Of a stretch of DNA of 29,509 nucleotides, positions 10,591 through 20,175 are shown one piece after another. This DNA comes from a virus, in the IMG/VR virus record IMGVR_UViG_3300002180_000050, positions 1 through 29,509 of that record, one strand, 5' to 3'. The translations under genes were made by a program, and so were the position numbers. Positions within the stretch are counted from its first letter, which is position 1. Every line of letters starts with the position of its first letter. Under the pieces are notes generated by a model. That model had not been told where the DNA came from. It made no database searches and saw only the letters and a list, made by a program, of their open reading frames with translations.

Positions 10591-12050
10591 TCAGTATTTA
10601 GCAGCGCATCGACCAGCCCCACTGTGCCATCGACTTTAGCCAGCCCATTATCGGCTAGCTTTTTCTGGTAGCTAGACAGTTGAGTGATAACGTCATACGG
10701 GTTTTGTCCGCGCTTTCTGATTACTTCGATCTCGCTGGCAAAGCCTGCATCAACTAGCGCCTTATTACCCATAGCTTCTTTTAGCGGATCAATCCACGGC
10801 ATTTGCTGGCCAACAAAGAGCGCGTCATTGACTGTCAGCGGGTCAATGTCTCGCGGCATAGGAACAACGCCGGAAAGATTAGCGACACGGACAAAGTTAG
10901 ACCATGTGGGATTAACTATAGCGCAAACAAAGTTATCCGTTTCGATAGCGTAATTAACCCACTGTTCGACAAGCTCCTGCCTTTGAGCTGAATATGTGCC
11001 GTCGTAGCTTTTAGATATAGAGCTGTAACTTGTGCCAAACCCAGCCGCCACTGCCTTTAGCTGGCCAGCCCTGAATGTAATTAAATTTGGGTTAGGTCGC
11101 TTTGAGTCGATCATTCCTATATCTTCGCCGGGGCCAAGGTCGTCAATAACCATTCCGGCCTCAAAGTCTATTTGGCGGTCGGTTTCGCTTGCGCTGTAGT
11201 CATCTGTTGACCCTTTGCGAATGTATGCCGTCAGCTTCGCCGCTATCTTTGCAGCAACCCGCTCGCTCTCTTCATAATCTTTGACGTCTTCGAGGCGATT
11301 TAAAATACTGGCGAATTTCGTTACGCCGCGCATTTGCCCGATTGATTCCAGCCCCGCATAGTGTAAAACCCTCGCCCACGGTACAGGCACAGTATCAACG
11401 GACATAGTATTTAAAGTTGTCTGCCACGGCGATTGCTTTATAACGTGCAATGCTTGCGGCCTGCCCCATCCATTAACCCTGATGCCCTGGATTATTTTGT
11501 CAGTCGTGTTGTTCAGGCCAAGTGGCACACTATCTGCGTCGATCATCTCAATAGAGAATGGAACTCGCGTTCCGTGCACTAGCCCGGCTTTATCACCGAA
11601 CACCATCTGGCCGAATACCTCGCCATCACGATAGCGCGACCATGCCAGCAGTCTTTGCACTTGGCTCCACTTGTGCCGCCCGGTCACATCAGGGCTTGCC
11701 GTCCAATCCTTCCACGCCTCGCGCAAATCGTTAGCGTATTGTTCGTGGACATTTCCTGACGTGTCTTTTGGCTGCGGCTCGATGCCAACACCATTGCCAA
11801 CAACATTGTTAACCATAGTTTCTAGGACGCCACGGGCTAAATCGTGGTTTAAAACAGCGTGACGGGCTTGCACTCTTAGATCATACGCCGACCGCTGCAC
11901 ATTTATGTTCTGCCCGCCGGACGACTTGCGAAAGTTTCGAAGTCTATTTGACTCGCTCGCCTCGTAAGATGCCGCAGCGCTGCGATAAGCTGCCCGCCTA
12001 GCTGCCTTTTCCGGCGATATGTAATTAATCGCTTTATCGAGGATGTTCAT
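10587..12050 (-). CDS. Lambda-family portal protein (487 aa)
   Basis: This forms the dodecameric ring at the capsid vertex through which DNA enters and leaves. The N-terminal ARRAAYRSAAASY, the stretch RLRNFRKSS, RSAYDLRVQARHAV (DLR...R.L pattern), the central WSRYRDGEVFGQM, IEMIDADSV and IQGIRVNGWGRPQALHV are those of the gpB/lambda portal family. The length is close to that of relatives. The start is ATG 12050, one base after the gpW stop; upstream in-frame codons overlap gpW. It is the last gene of the late operon, a displaced position, as it normally sits next to terL. The head protease is a separate protein here. Confidence 0.85.
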   Translation of the reverse strand: MNILDKAINYISPEKAARRAAYRSAAASYEASESNRLRNFRKSSGGQNINVQRSAYDLRVQARHAVLNHDLARGVLETMVNNVVGNGVGIEPQPKDTSGNVHEQYANDLREAWKDWTASPDVTGRHKWSQVQRLLAWSRYRDGEVFGQMVFGDKAGLVHGTRVPFSIEMIDADSVPLGLNNTTDKIIQGIRVNGWGRPQALHVIKQSPWQTTLNTMSVDTVPVPWARVLHYAGLESIGQMRGVTKFASILNRLEDVKDYEESERVAAKIAAKLTAYIRKGSTDDYSASETDRQIDFEAGMVIDDLGPGEDIGMIDSKRPNPNLITFRAGQLKAVAAGFGTSYSSISKSYDGTYSAQRQELVEQWVNYAIETDNFVCAIVNPTWSNFVRVANLSGVVPMPRDIDPLTVNDALFVGQQMPWIDPLKEAMGNKALVDAGFASEIEVIRKRGQNPYDVITQLSSYQKKLADNGLAKVDGTVGLVDALLNTD

Positions 12051-12051
12051 C

Positions 12052-12285
12052 TTAAAGCCCTGTATTAAGGTTAGCTTTTGCAAAAGAGAGTGACCCGCCA
12101 CCGGCCTCGCTTCGCAGCTTTCTCGCAAGATCTCGCTCTAACTTCGCTATCTCTGCGCGGACTTCTTTCAGCTCAGTCATTTTATGGCTTTTGCCATCTC
12201 GCGCCATTTCTTGCGCGCCAAGTATTTCAAGTTCTGCGGCTTTATATGCGGCGAGCCTTGTTTGAATTTCTGCTGATGTTGCCAT
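12052..12285 (-). CDS. gpW-like head-tail joining protein (77 aa)
   Basis: A small helical protein with the gpW signature: an N-terminal helix (TRLAAYKAAELEIL) is followed by a short lysine-rich hairpin (ARDGKSHKM) and a second helix (TELKEVRAEIAKLERDLA), then a disordered tail. gpW plugs the portal after packaging and provides the site for FII and tail attachment. It lies directly upstream of the portal gene, as W precedes B in lambda. ATG 12285 follows AGGTGATAAA. Confidence 0.8.
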   Translation of the reverse strand: MATSAEIQTRLAAYKAAELEILGAQEMARDGKSHKMTELKEVRAEIAKLERDLARKLRSEAGGGSLSFAKANLNTGL

Positions 12286-12293
12286 TTTATCAC

Positions 12294-14540
12294 CTAGTAA
12301 ACTGTTGCAATCGTGCTAATTTCATCTTCAAGATAGCCATAGGTTGAAACGTATGGTGCAGCACTTTCATCCGACCCAAATACCTCGCCATCAATCGTCT
12401 TTTCTTCTGACATTGCAAAGTCTGAAACAACAAATGAATCAGCCTTCTCAGCTATGCGCTCATCCTCGTTATTCTTTAATATTATATCAAACACACCATG
12501 CCCAAGCGTAACGTATGCAGATTCATCGCCAAACCGATAGTAAAGCTCGTCATACGATGAGAATACGACAGGCTTTGCAGCAACGGTCTTTATGGTTGTT
12601 TCACCTTGTTTGACATTAACGCCATTATGTTTAGCTGTATTCCCGCCGTATGAAATTACATTATTGTACGATTCTATCGCCGAGGATGCTGATTCTTTGT
12701 AGTATGTTGTTGTTTTTACAGAATGGAAATTGCCAATCTCCTCTATATAATCGCCATTTCCGAGTATTCTAGGCAGCACTGATATAAAGGTTATTGTTAG
12801 AGTGTTGTCATCTGTCGTGGTTGCGCCGTCCCATGTGTGCACCCTGGTTTCGTCACCGTCGATGTCAGCTATTCGCTTAGTATATATATCGCCTGCGTCT
12901 ATATCTGTTGTTCTTAAAGATGTGTTGGCTATCGTTTTTGTTCCCGATGTTGGGAAACCAAGCCCGCCCGGTCTCTCCCATGATCCAGACTCAACTGAAA
13001 GAGCATTATAAGCTGATTCGAGCGTCACTATCTGCTCAGTCCATGCTCCTGTTGATCCAGTCCAGAACACACCTATAGGCCCAGAATATCCGCCTGTTGT
13101 TGTGACTGTCCTAGTCCACGACCCAGACGTTCCAGAAGGGTCGTCTTCTGGCTCATTCCCAGTTTTAACCTCGCTAGTAACATTCGCGTCTGCCACGGCG
13201 TATTCCTGGCTAGAATCAACAACTGCGCTAAGGCCATCGCTTGAGATAATAGCCGAGCAATAACCATCGCCATCGAACCCGTATATTTTACCGCCGTCCG
13301 GCCTTGTGTAAATATGGATCGAATAGGGTAGTGTAGCTATAACCACGCTACCACTTAGGCCGTCAACAGGCGATGAATTCACAGTCCCGTCAGAAAATAC
13401 CGTTATAAACCTTCCGCCTGAAACCGCGAACACTGCCCTTATATGAATTGCTGATATAACGGGGCTGCCTTTTGAGAAGGCAAAGTTTGATGAGCTGCTA
13501 ATTATATACGGCTCTGTATCGTGCGCGAATTTATTAAGCGCCCCAAAGTTTGACAGTTTTATTTTGTCTAGCTGGTCATCGCCTCTCAATAAAACTGGCT
13601 CTATCCCTTCTCCAGCGGGATAAACAGAGACATAATCATCTCGCGGGCTTAAAGAATACGCAGGGCCGATAATAAACGGTGAGCACCCTCGCGGATTGCT
13701 CTCAAAACCTACAACCTTGGGGCTATCCCAGCTCTGCCCGTCGAACTTAACAACCACTCTATCATTCAATAAAAAGGCTGCCCGGTTGCAGGTCATGTAC
13801 TCTATTGGCACATCAATTAAATCTGTAGCCATGTTTATATCCAACCCTAACGTCGATGATGATGCCGCGTCAATTGTTACGCTGCAAGTTTGATCGGCGT
13901 TAAACCCAGTGATTTCGGCTAGCCGATATGTCGGCAAAAACTTCTGCCAGCCCGGTAATATCGCGGCATTGTAATAGCACTGATGGCCAAATTGAACTCC
14001 CCGCGCCTCTAAATGGCCATCGTCTGATACTGGCGCGCTGGCTCCGGGGGCGATTAGTATCAAGTCATTTTCGCCAGGCACTTCGATAGACGCCACATCA
14101 CCAGATGCGCCTACAGTTAAATCGCAGCACCACGCCTCCATGTCATTTTCAAGCACGAGGTCTGTTAGCTCTTTTTTATCTAATTCAAGAGCGGTCTTTT
14201 CAAACTCTAGCTCATTGACAAGAATTTCCTTTACAAGCAGATCGCCTCGCGCCCTCAATGCAACCTCAGTGGCGCTAGTAACAGCCGATCTCTGAGTCTG
14301 GTTGTCGTCAGTCGGGGCAAGAATAAAAGCGTCAATGGCTGAATTCATCACTGACAGCGCAGAATCTAGGGCGGCTTGTGCGGCATCTCGCTCAACTATC
14401 AGATTAGATAGGTCTGCGTCAATTTCCGCAATACGCGCATCAATTTCAGATACGCGCCCATCTCTTTGAACCGTTCCCGTGTCAACAGAAACACTATAAA
14501 GCCCCGCGCCTATGTGGTTGTTGACCGTAACTTCGCCCAT
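12294..14540 (-). CDS. Large distal tail protein with coiled coil (748 aa)
   Basis: Residues 29-75 (DARIAEIDADLSNLIVERDA and onward) and 95-130 form coiled-coil segments that suit a trimeric fibre stalk. The remainder is beta-rich with many serines and threonines. A cysteine-containing part near 135-225 (EAWCCDLTVG, GHQCYYNAAILPGW) precedes a VVGFESNPRG motif seen in phage tail-tip proteins. It probably belongs to the tail tip or fibre. The start at 14540 joins the preceding gene by TAATG. The exact family is not identified. Confidence 0.6.
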   Translation of the reverse strand: MGEVTVNNHIGAGLYSVSVDTGTVQRDGRVSEIDARIAEIDADLSNLIVERDAAQAALDSALSVMNSAIDAFILAPTDDNQTQRSAVTSATEVALRARGDLLVKEILVNELEFEKTALELDKKELTDLVLENDMEAWCCDLTVGASGDVASIEVPGENDLILIAPGASAPVSDDGHLEARGVQFGHQCYYNAAILPGWQKFLPTYRLAEITGFNADQTCSVTIDAASSSTLGLDINMATDLIDVPIEYMTCNRAAFLLNDRVVVKFDGQSWDSPKVVGFESNPRGCSPFIIGPAYSLSPRDDYVSVYPAGEGIEPVLLRGDDQLDKIKLSNFGALNKFAHDTEPYIISSSSNFAFSKGSPVISAIHIRAVFAVSGGRFITVFSDGTVNSSPVDGLSGSVVIATLPYSIHIYTRPDGGKIYGFDGDGYCSAIISSDGLSAVVDSSQEYAVADANVTSEVKTGNEPEDDPSGTSGSWTRTVTTTGGYSGPIGVFWTGSTGAWTEQIVTLESAYNALSVESGSWERPGGLGFPTSGTKTIANTSLRTTDIDAGDIYTKRIADIDGDETRVHTWDGATTTDDNTLTITFISVLPRILGNGDYIEEIGNFHSVKTTTYYKESASSAIESYNNVISYGGNTAKHNGVNVKQGETTIKTVAAKPVVFSSYDELYYRFGDESAYVTLGHGVFDIILKNNEDERIAEKADSFVVSDFAMSEEKTIDGEVFGSDESAAPYVSTYGYLEDEISTIATVY

Positions 14541-15205
14541 TACAACTGGCTCGCGCCTACGTCCATATATGCGCTGGTTTCATTAACAATGTAATTTATA
14601 TAACTTACTGTGAACTCCTCACTATCAACAATAGCATTCTGCCCCGGCCTTAAAAACCAATCTATACCACATCGAACACGAGTCCCGCCGTTGTATGTTG
14701 TTACCGTCTGTATATCTTGAAGCGTTCTCGTTGTTGTGTCTGACGGCGCGAGAGGAACAAAAACAGACTCGTAGCCTGATAGTGTCGCCGTGTAATTGAT
14801 CGCGCCTCTAGCCGCACTGAGCGACGTTAAAACACTCCTCGACATTTCCTGAATAAACACTTGCCCATCAAATGACGCTTCTCGATAAATCACAAAGGTC
14901 GGGCTAACCTCTGATGACAAAAAGCTAATGTAATCACCGCAAGCAGGCACAACAGCCTGTAAATAATTCGAGCGGTCTGTTTGCAGTGTGGCCTGCCATG
15001 ACGATATGGGTATTCTTTTTGTTTCTGTCCCGACAACATCCATAACGTAATTAATTACAGCGTAGTCGGGTATTAATCGGCTCCAGTCGTGGAACACTGA
15101 AAAAGCAGCAGCCCCCAATGGTGAGTCAACGGCGATATGTACAATTATCGGATTGTCGGCACTGCCGTTTATTGGCGCACCGTTTATCGAAAATAAATTA
15201 GGCAC
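14540..15205 (-). CDS. Distal tail structural protein (221 aa)
   Basis: A beta-rich protein of the tail-tip cluster. It starts MPNLFSINGAPINGS and has repeated strand patterns (VFIQEMSRSVLTSLSAARGA, then YTATLSGYESVFVP) that suit a baseplate or hub component. The start codon is GTG 15205, inside the end of the preceding gene (eight-base overlap), which argues for coupled expression. No clear homologue is recalled. Confidence 0.55.
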   Translation of the reverse strand: MPNLFSINGAPINGSADNPIIVHIAVDSPLGAAAFSVFHDWSRLIPDYAVINYVMDVVGTETKRIPISSWQATLQTDRSNYLQAVVPACGDYISFLSSEVSPTFVIYREASFDGQVFIQEMSRSVLTSLSAARGAINYTATLSGYESVFVPLAPSDTTTRTLQDIQTVTTYNGGTRVRCGIDWFLRPGQNAIVDSEEFTVSYINYIVNETSAYMDVGASQL

Positions 15206-16472
15206 TTAAAATCTCGGTGATCAGCCCTCTGATAACAAGGCGGCCTGTATAATTACCTGTTCCGGCTGTCACTAGCCCGCCCCCAAATTGCTTAGCCCCT
15301 TCGCTATTCGTCGGCTTTATCATTTCCGCCGCATAGTCGCCGGTTAGAAGCGTTGTCTGAGTCGAGGCTAGCCATTTAGTTAAATTGCCGTTTATGCCGA
15401 ACGATATGAAGGGTTGTGTTGTATCACTTACCGTTGTTGCGATAAACCCGAACTCTATAGGAGTGAACCGTAAATAATCCGGCATGATAAACTGGTAGTC
15501 TGTGGGGTCTATGCATATCCAGCTTAAATCACCATCACCAGTATTGGCCGCGCCTACAGTCGTAGTCCATGTTGGCTCGGTGCTTCCGCTTGTCCCTGAA
15601 CCAAAATAACTGCCGACCCACTCGTAACACAAATAGCACTTACCATTCGATACTGTTGGGAATATAACGTCACCGTGCTCGTATGACGTTGTTGCAGCCC
15701 ATGTTGGAGAATCTCCCAAGTTTATCGGGTCGCTGTAAATGATCATTTCTTGAGCCAAATGCTTCGCTGTTTGATCTTCGTCAACTGTCGCCGAGAACTC
15801 GCCAAAATGCGGAGCTATGTACTCAAACCCTCCAAGGTGGCGCTGGTAGTTCGCCGTTGGGTATTTATACGAATTTATATGCAATGCGTGTTCGGCAGTC
15901 TTTCCTGCATCACCTGTCCATTGGTTTATTGCTGTTTGCCGCGCTGATAATGCCTCGCTATAACCGCCGATTGCTATAGCCCTGCCGCCTGCGCCACCTG
16001 CGGCCTCTGAGTTCGACCCGATTGATATATCATACAGCCCAGTCGCTTTTGTTTTATATCCGGCGACAATCGACTGGCTGCCACTGGCGACCTGATCCGA
16101 CGACGTGCGCGAGGGCTGTAAATTAACTGACGCAAAGCCTTTAGCATCGCCACCATTATCGAACCCTTGCGGGAACTCATCTAACATGCCAGCCGTTACC
16201 CTTGCAGCCACAATGCTGCCTATCGGCCACTCTTTCGCAGTAGTGCTTTCTCTGCCCCTTGTGACAGTAAATATCAGCCCTGCCACCAGCGTGCATTGAA
16301 CAATCTCGTAGTCAGTATGGTCAAAAGGGTTAACGATTGTCAGATATAGAATCTCAGTTGCCGCTGGTGTCACAAGGTCGCCAACTGACGCCACCGTGGC
16401 CGTGAGGTCGCCAATAGACATAACCGCTGTCAGTTCGTCCTGATAGCTATTATAAAAAACGTACTTGCTCAT
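15198..16472 (-). CDS. Receptor-binding tail fibre with YadA-like head repeats (424 aa)
   Basis: The N-terminal 100 residues, with FTVTRGRESTTAKEWPIGS and RVTAGMLDEF, match the attachment domain of phage tail fibres. Residues 128-180 contain GSQSIVAGYKTKATG, ISIGSNSEAAG, and AIAIGGYSEALSARQTAIN, which follow the SIAIG-x-A-xA rule of trimeric autotransporter head repeats. Residues 258-322 (WAATTSYEHGDVIFP, CYLCYEWVG, EPTW, WICID) resemble a small carbohydrate-binding fold of the chitin-binding type. Together this indicates a trimeric adhesin that recognises a surface glycan. ATG 16472 lies close behind the preceding gene. Confidence 0.65.
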   Translation of the reverse strand: MSKYVFYNSYQDELTAVMSIGDLTATVASVGDLVTPAATEILYLTIVNPFDHTDYEIVQCTLVAGLIFTVTRGRESTTAKEWPIGSIVAARVTAGMLDEFPQGFDNGGDAKGFASVNLQPSRTSSDQVASGSQSIVAGYKTKATGLYDISIGSNSEAAGGAGGRAIAIGGYSEALSARQTAINQWTGDAGKTAEHALHINSYKYPTANYQRHLGGFEYIAPHFGEFSATVDEDQTAKHLAQEMIIYSDPINLGDSPTWAATTSYEHGDVIFPTVSNGKCYLCYEWVGSYFGSGTSGSTEPTWTTTVGAANTGDGDLSWICIDPTDYQFIMPDYLRFTPIEFGFIATTVSDTTQPFISFGINGNLTKWLASTQTTLLTGDYAAEMIKPTNSEGAKQFGGGLVTAGTGNYTGRLVIRGLITEILSA

Positions 16473-16475
16473 AAC

Positions 16476-16865
16476 CTATCCAATCGTTGCGGAAACTAGC
16501 GCAACTACCTGATTAATTTTAATTGCCGTGGTGTTTAATACAATATAACCCGCCACCGGAACAACACCGGAAGTGGCAGGAAGAGATAACAGTAAATTAT
16601 CATCGCCGTCTAAAAGTTCGCCGTATGTCGCTGTACCTGATGCCACCGCCTGAACTTGTGTAGGCTCTGTTATCGTCAATATCCCAGTTACACCAGACAC
16701 GCTGCCGCATGGGTCATTTAGTGTTATTGTCGCCAGCAAAACATCGCTATCGTCTTTTATTAACACCTTGCCCGCCGTCGCTGCGCCGTCAATAGTGTCA
16801 AGCATCCCCGTGTGCGCGCCTACAAGCGCGGCAACGGTATAAGTCGCTGATACTGGGGCTGGCAT
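16476..16865 (-). CDS. Small tail protein, fibre-side (129 aa)
   Basis: A beta-rich protein with the pattern LLATITLNDPCGSVSGVTGI followed by GTATYGELLDGDDNLL and VVPVAGYIVLNT. This belongs to small proteins seen just upstream of tail fibre genes in many siphoviruses; function unproven. ATG 16865 overlaps the preceding stop as TAATG. It is three bases from the fibre gene. Confidence 0.6.
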   Translation of the reverse strand: MPAPVSATYTVAALVGAHTGMLDTIDGAATAGKVLIKDDSDVLLATITLNDPCGSVSGVTGILTITEPTQVQAVASGTATYGELLDGDDNLLLSLPATSGVVPVAGYIVLNTTAIKINQVVALVSATIG

Positions 16866-17212
16866 TATGTTTTACTCAGTAGTGACAGGTTAAGCACAGA
16901 GTCGGCCCCGACTTGCGTGTAGCCGGTCGGCACTGCCTCAAAAAACCCGCTATGCCCGGAAACATTTAACCGACTGTAAGCCTCGACAATGCGCTCGATA
17001 TTCTCCTCATATTCTTTGCTTTTTGTTCGCCACATAACCACCGCCAACCTGTCTCCGTGACTTGATCCGCCGTCATTTACAGCCACCCCGCCATCGAGCG
17101 TTTTAACGACCGTGACGCGCCGGGTAATATCGCCAAAACTAGAAGATGGTTTCGCGTCAATAGTCACAAAACCATCTATGTCGTAGGTCTGAGTTGATAT
17201 TGTGATTATCAT
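16865..17212 (-). CDS. Tail protein downstream of tape measure (115 aa)
   Basis: Size and position match those of the minor tail or distal tail proteins that follow the tape measure gene (lambda M-like by position only). It is beta-rich, starting MIITISTQTYDIDGFVTIDA, with a polar middle (DGGSSHGDRL) and a helical C-terminal half (EENIERIVEAYSRL). The ATGA overlap with the tape measure stop indicates coupled translation. Confidence 0.55.
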   Translation of the reverse strand: MIITISTQTYDIDGFVTIDAKPSSSFGDITRRVTVVKTLDGGVAVNDGGSSHGDRLAVVMWRTKSKEYEENIERIVEAYSRLNVSGHSGFFEAVPTGYTQVGADSVLNLSLLSKT

Positions 17213-20175
17213 ATCGGCGCGGGGCTTCCCAACAGCATATCAAGGCCGTCAGAATTCACCCTTACTTGTATTGTTCTCAGTATTTCCCACATAAAGCCCT
17301 CTAAATGAGGTTGCAATCCTGCTCCGTCGATCTGAATTATACCATCCCCACGGTTTAGCGCCTTGGCCCTTGCTTCCATTTCTTTAATCTGCGCGGCGGT
17401 TAAGTCTTTCTGTAAATCAAGAGCCTCTTGCCTTCTGTCGTTTTCTATTTCAATCTGCCGCTCGATTTTAAATTGGTCGCTCAGGCTTGTATCACCGCCA
17501 TAGGCTAGGCCATAAAGGTCAGTTAATAACTGCCCGGTGCTTTCAATCGTGGTATTTATTGATTCATAAGCCGCTTGTATTTTGAGTGCGTCGGCCTCGA
17601 TCTGAGCGACGGCTATTTCTGTGTTGCCGCGTATGACTTCAGTCTGAATATCAACGCGGGCCTGTAGCATGACCTCGTTCCATCGCGCTTGGGCTGCTGC
17701 TGCTTTGTCTGCCTCTCTAGCTGCGTCGCTTATGGATTTAGCGGCCTTGCTTGTTTTGTTTTCTAGCGAGTCTGCGGCATTCGAGCTATTAATCAACCCT
17801 TGCTCGTAGCCGACAATCTTCCCGGTGGCCTCATCGTAAATAGGCACGATTCCGGTCATGGACTGCTCTAATTTTTCGTTTACATCAACAACCCCTGCAA
17901 GACCTTCTTTAAACCCGGTAACAACGTCATGAGTTTCTGACATGACAGGCTGTAGATTTAACTGCGCGGCCAACGCTGCAAACGATGATTTTGTAAACTC
18001 TTCAAAACTAAGGCCAGCTTTTACAACGCCATCCTCAAGCTGTAGCATTTGCGATGCAATCAGCGCCGATTCAATAGAAAAGTCCTCGACACCTTCTGCT
18101 AGTTTTTTTGCCGACTCTTCGTCGGCTACTTTTTTTACCGTGACACCAAAATCACTTACAGCGTCTTTCAGATCGCCTATCTTCTGCTCCGTGTCATTAA
18201 TTGCGTCATTCCCTTGCAATAGACCTGCAAGCCAGTCGCCAGTCGCTGCCCCAGCCTCACCAAAAGCACCTGGAAGCCCTGTAGTTAAAATCCTGATAAG
18301 GGGCAACAAAACGTCAGTCGTCGTGTCTACGTTTTCCTCTATCTTGGAAGGGTCTGTGATCTGCTCAACAAGGTCATATATCTCGCTACCTAGTGATGTA
18401 TCTCTCCCTGTAAGTGCCGATAGAGCGTCATCAATTCCATTTTTTAGAACAGTGCCAAGCGCATAACCAGCAGCCCCCGCCGCAGCCACAAGACCACCTT
18501 TTCCTAATAGCGCAATAAGCCCTGTGCTGCCTGTTAGCTTTGATGCCACCGCGCCAAGCCCACCGACAAGCCCTGCGCCTTGCTTAATAACCAAAAACTG
18601 CAATAGCGTTTCTATTGTAGGCATCAGGTTATTAAGGCCGGTGGAAAGTATATTCGCTTGTTCCGCGAACCCGCCGACCAGCCCCGCTGTTTTGAAAACC
18701 TCATCGCCTAGCTCGCTGGCGTCTGTAGCGAGGTCGCCAAACGTATCGACCATTGTTTCAAACGATTCAATCACGCCTCCTGTAAACGCGCTAAGACCAG
18801 CAAATGAATTGCCGATTAAGGTAATAGCCTGGGCCAGCCCGTTTGCTGTAGTCAGGTCTGCCCCGTCGAATATTTTGCCGAACGCATCACCTATTGACTC
18901 TAGCCCGCGAATAAACCCGCTTAGGTCAGCTTGATCGAATGCCGCTGGTATGTTTTTGGCTATCGTTGCTAGTGTTTTTTCAAGCCCCTCCATTTGGCTT
19001 TCAATATACTTTATAAAATCAGTAAGCGCCCCGTCTTGAACCTCTTTTCCAATGGCTAAAAATATAGCCCTGATTGCCTCTGCGATGCCGCCAAACTCAT
19101 CTAACAACGGATCACCGATTGAAATACTTAGCAGCGTGAATCCGTTCACAATTTTCTGGATGCTTAAATCAAAAGAGCCGGCCATCTTCTTAAATGCCGC
19201 GTCCGTAGCCCCTGAGCTGCCTGCCATAGCATCAAGGGTTTCGGCAAATTTTTCTGATGCGTTGCCTGTCAACTGCAAAACGGCTTTCATAGCCTCAGTG
19301 CTGCCAAACAGCCTTCTCATTTGCTCTTCGCTTCCGCCCGTGGCTTCGGCAACCGAGTTTAGAACGCTTTGCAGCCCGTTAGCCTTTACAGCCTGGGCAC
19401 TAAATTCTAGCCCTAGCTCTGCGGCTATGGTTCTTGCCTCGCTAGACGGCGCTATCATCGCAGTAAGGGCCGCATTAATAGCCGTAACCGCTTGCCCTGT
19501 CGGGATACCAACAGAGGTCAGCGCGGCAATAGATGCGTTTAAGTCAGAAAAGGGGATTTCTAGCGTTGCGGCTGTACCTGTCACATTTGACAATGCCGCT
19601 GATAATTCAGGGAGTGTGGTCTGGCCCTTCTCAACCGTCGTGAACAATATGTCACTAAACTCAGCGGCGTGTTCCATGCCAAGTCCGTAGGCATTGAGCG
19701 ACGATACTAGCACGACCATCGAGTCATTCAGGTCAGCCCTACCGCCTACCGCAAGCTGCTCTGCAACCCTTAGTGCGTCGATAGAATCGGTATAATCAAC
19801 CCCCGCAGAGATAGCGTTATACGTTGCTGCGGTGATTGTTTCGAGTGATTGTGTGCTAGTGCCCGCGTAATCTAAAAGCGACTGTTTGAAACGGTCTAAA
19901 TCTTCGACCGGCGCATCAATTAGTGTTGAAATTTCGCGGAATGCGGTGTCAAAACCACCGGCGGCAACAATCGACGCGGCTGTCATTGCTACGCCAACCG
20001 CCAAAATACCAGCCTCTAGCTTTACAGCACTGGTGGTAAAATCGGCGACTGGTTGTGTGGCTGATTGTACGCTCGAAGAGAATGAACTGACGCCATTGAC
20101 GGCGGATTGCGTGGCCAGTGCGGTTTTATCAACGCCGTTAAATATTATGTCTATCGTGCGTTGTGCATCAGCCAC
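17209..20175 (-). CDS. Tail tape measure protein (988 aa)
   Basis: It sets tail length and travels with the DNA into the host. The N-terminal third carries the TP901/PhageMin tail core: GGFDTAFREISTLIDAP, LETITAATYNAISAGVDYTD, and GIPTGQAVTAINAALTAMIAP. Hydrophobic stretches lie at about 51-75 and 530-590 (GLVAAAGAAGYALGTVL), as expected for a protein that enters the membrane. Near the C-terminus there is a long alanine-rich coiled coil (READKAAAAQARWNEV and onward). The start is GTG 20175, within the end of the frameshifted chaperone. By length it predicts a tail of about 150 nm, from the usual 0.15 nm per residue. Confidence 0.9.
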   Translation of the reverse strand: MADAQRTIDIIFNGVDKTALATQSAVNGVSSFSSSVQSATQPVADFTTSAVKLEAGILAVGVAMTAASIVAAGGFDTAFREISTLIDAPVEDLDRFKQSLLDYAGTSTQSLETITAATYNAISAGVDYTDSIDALRVAEQLAVGGRADLNDSMVVLVSSLNAYGLGMEHAAEFSDILFTTVEKGQTTLPELSAALSNVTGTAATLEIPFSDLNASIAALTSVGIPTGQAVTAINAALTAMIAPSSEARTIAAELGLEFSAQAVKANGLQSVLNSVAEATGGSEEQMRRLFGSTEAMKAVLQLTGNASEKFAETLDAMAGSSGATDAAFKKMAGSFDLSIQKIVNGFTLLSISIGDPLLDEFGGIAEAIRAIFLAIGKEVQDGALTDFIKYIESQMEGLEKTLATIAKNIPAAFDQADLSGFIRGLESIGDAFGKIFDGADLTTANGLAQAITLIGNSFAGLSAFTGGVIESFETMVDTFGDLATDASELGDEVFKTAGLVGGFAEQANILSTGLNNLMPTIETLLQFLVIKQGAGLVGGLGAVASKLTGSTGLIALLGKGGLVAAAGAAGYALGTVLKNGIDDALSALTGRDTSLGSEIYDLVEQITDPSKIEENVDTTTDVLLPLIRILTTGLPGAFGEAGAATGDWLAGLLQGNDAINDTEQKIGDLKDAVSDFGVTVKKVADEESAKKLAEGVEDFSIESALIASQMLQLEDGVVKAGLSFEEFTKSSFAALAAQLNLQPVMSETHDVVTGFKEGLAGVVDVNEKLEQSMTGIVPIYDEATGKIVGYEQGLINSSNAADSLENKTSKAAKSISDAAREADKAAAAQARWNEVMLQARVDIQTEVIRGNTEIAVAQIEADALKIQAAYESINTTIESTGQLLTDLYGLAYGGDTSLSDQFKIERQIEIENDRRQEALDLQKDLTAAQIKEMEARAKALNRGDGIIQIDGAGLQPHLEGFMWEILRTIQVRVNSDGLDMLLGSPAPI

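Noticed and set aside
12052-12128. Longer portal start reaching into gpW
   Set aside because: The added residues overlap gpW, lack the portal N-terminal pattern and have no better ribosome site than ATG 12050.
17942-19690. Long plus-strand open frames opposite the tape measure gene
   Set aside because: They are antisense to a convincing tape measure protein, have no ribosome sites, and their composition mirrors the alanine-rich coding strand.
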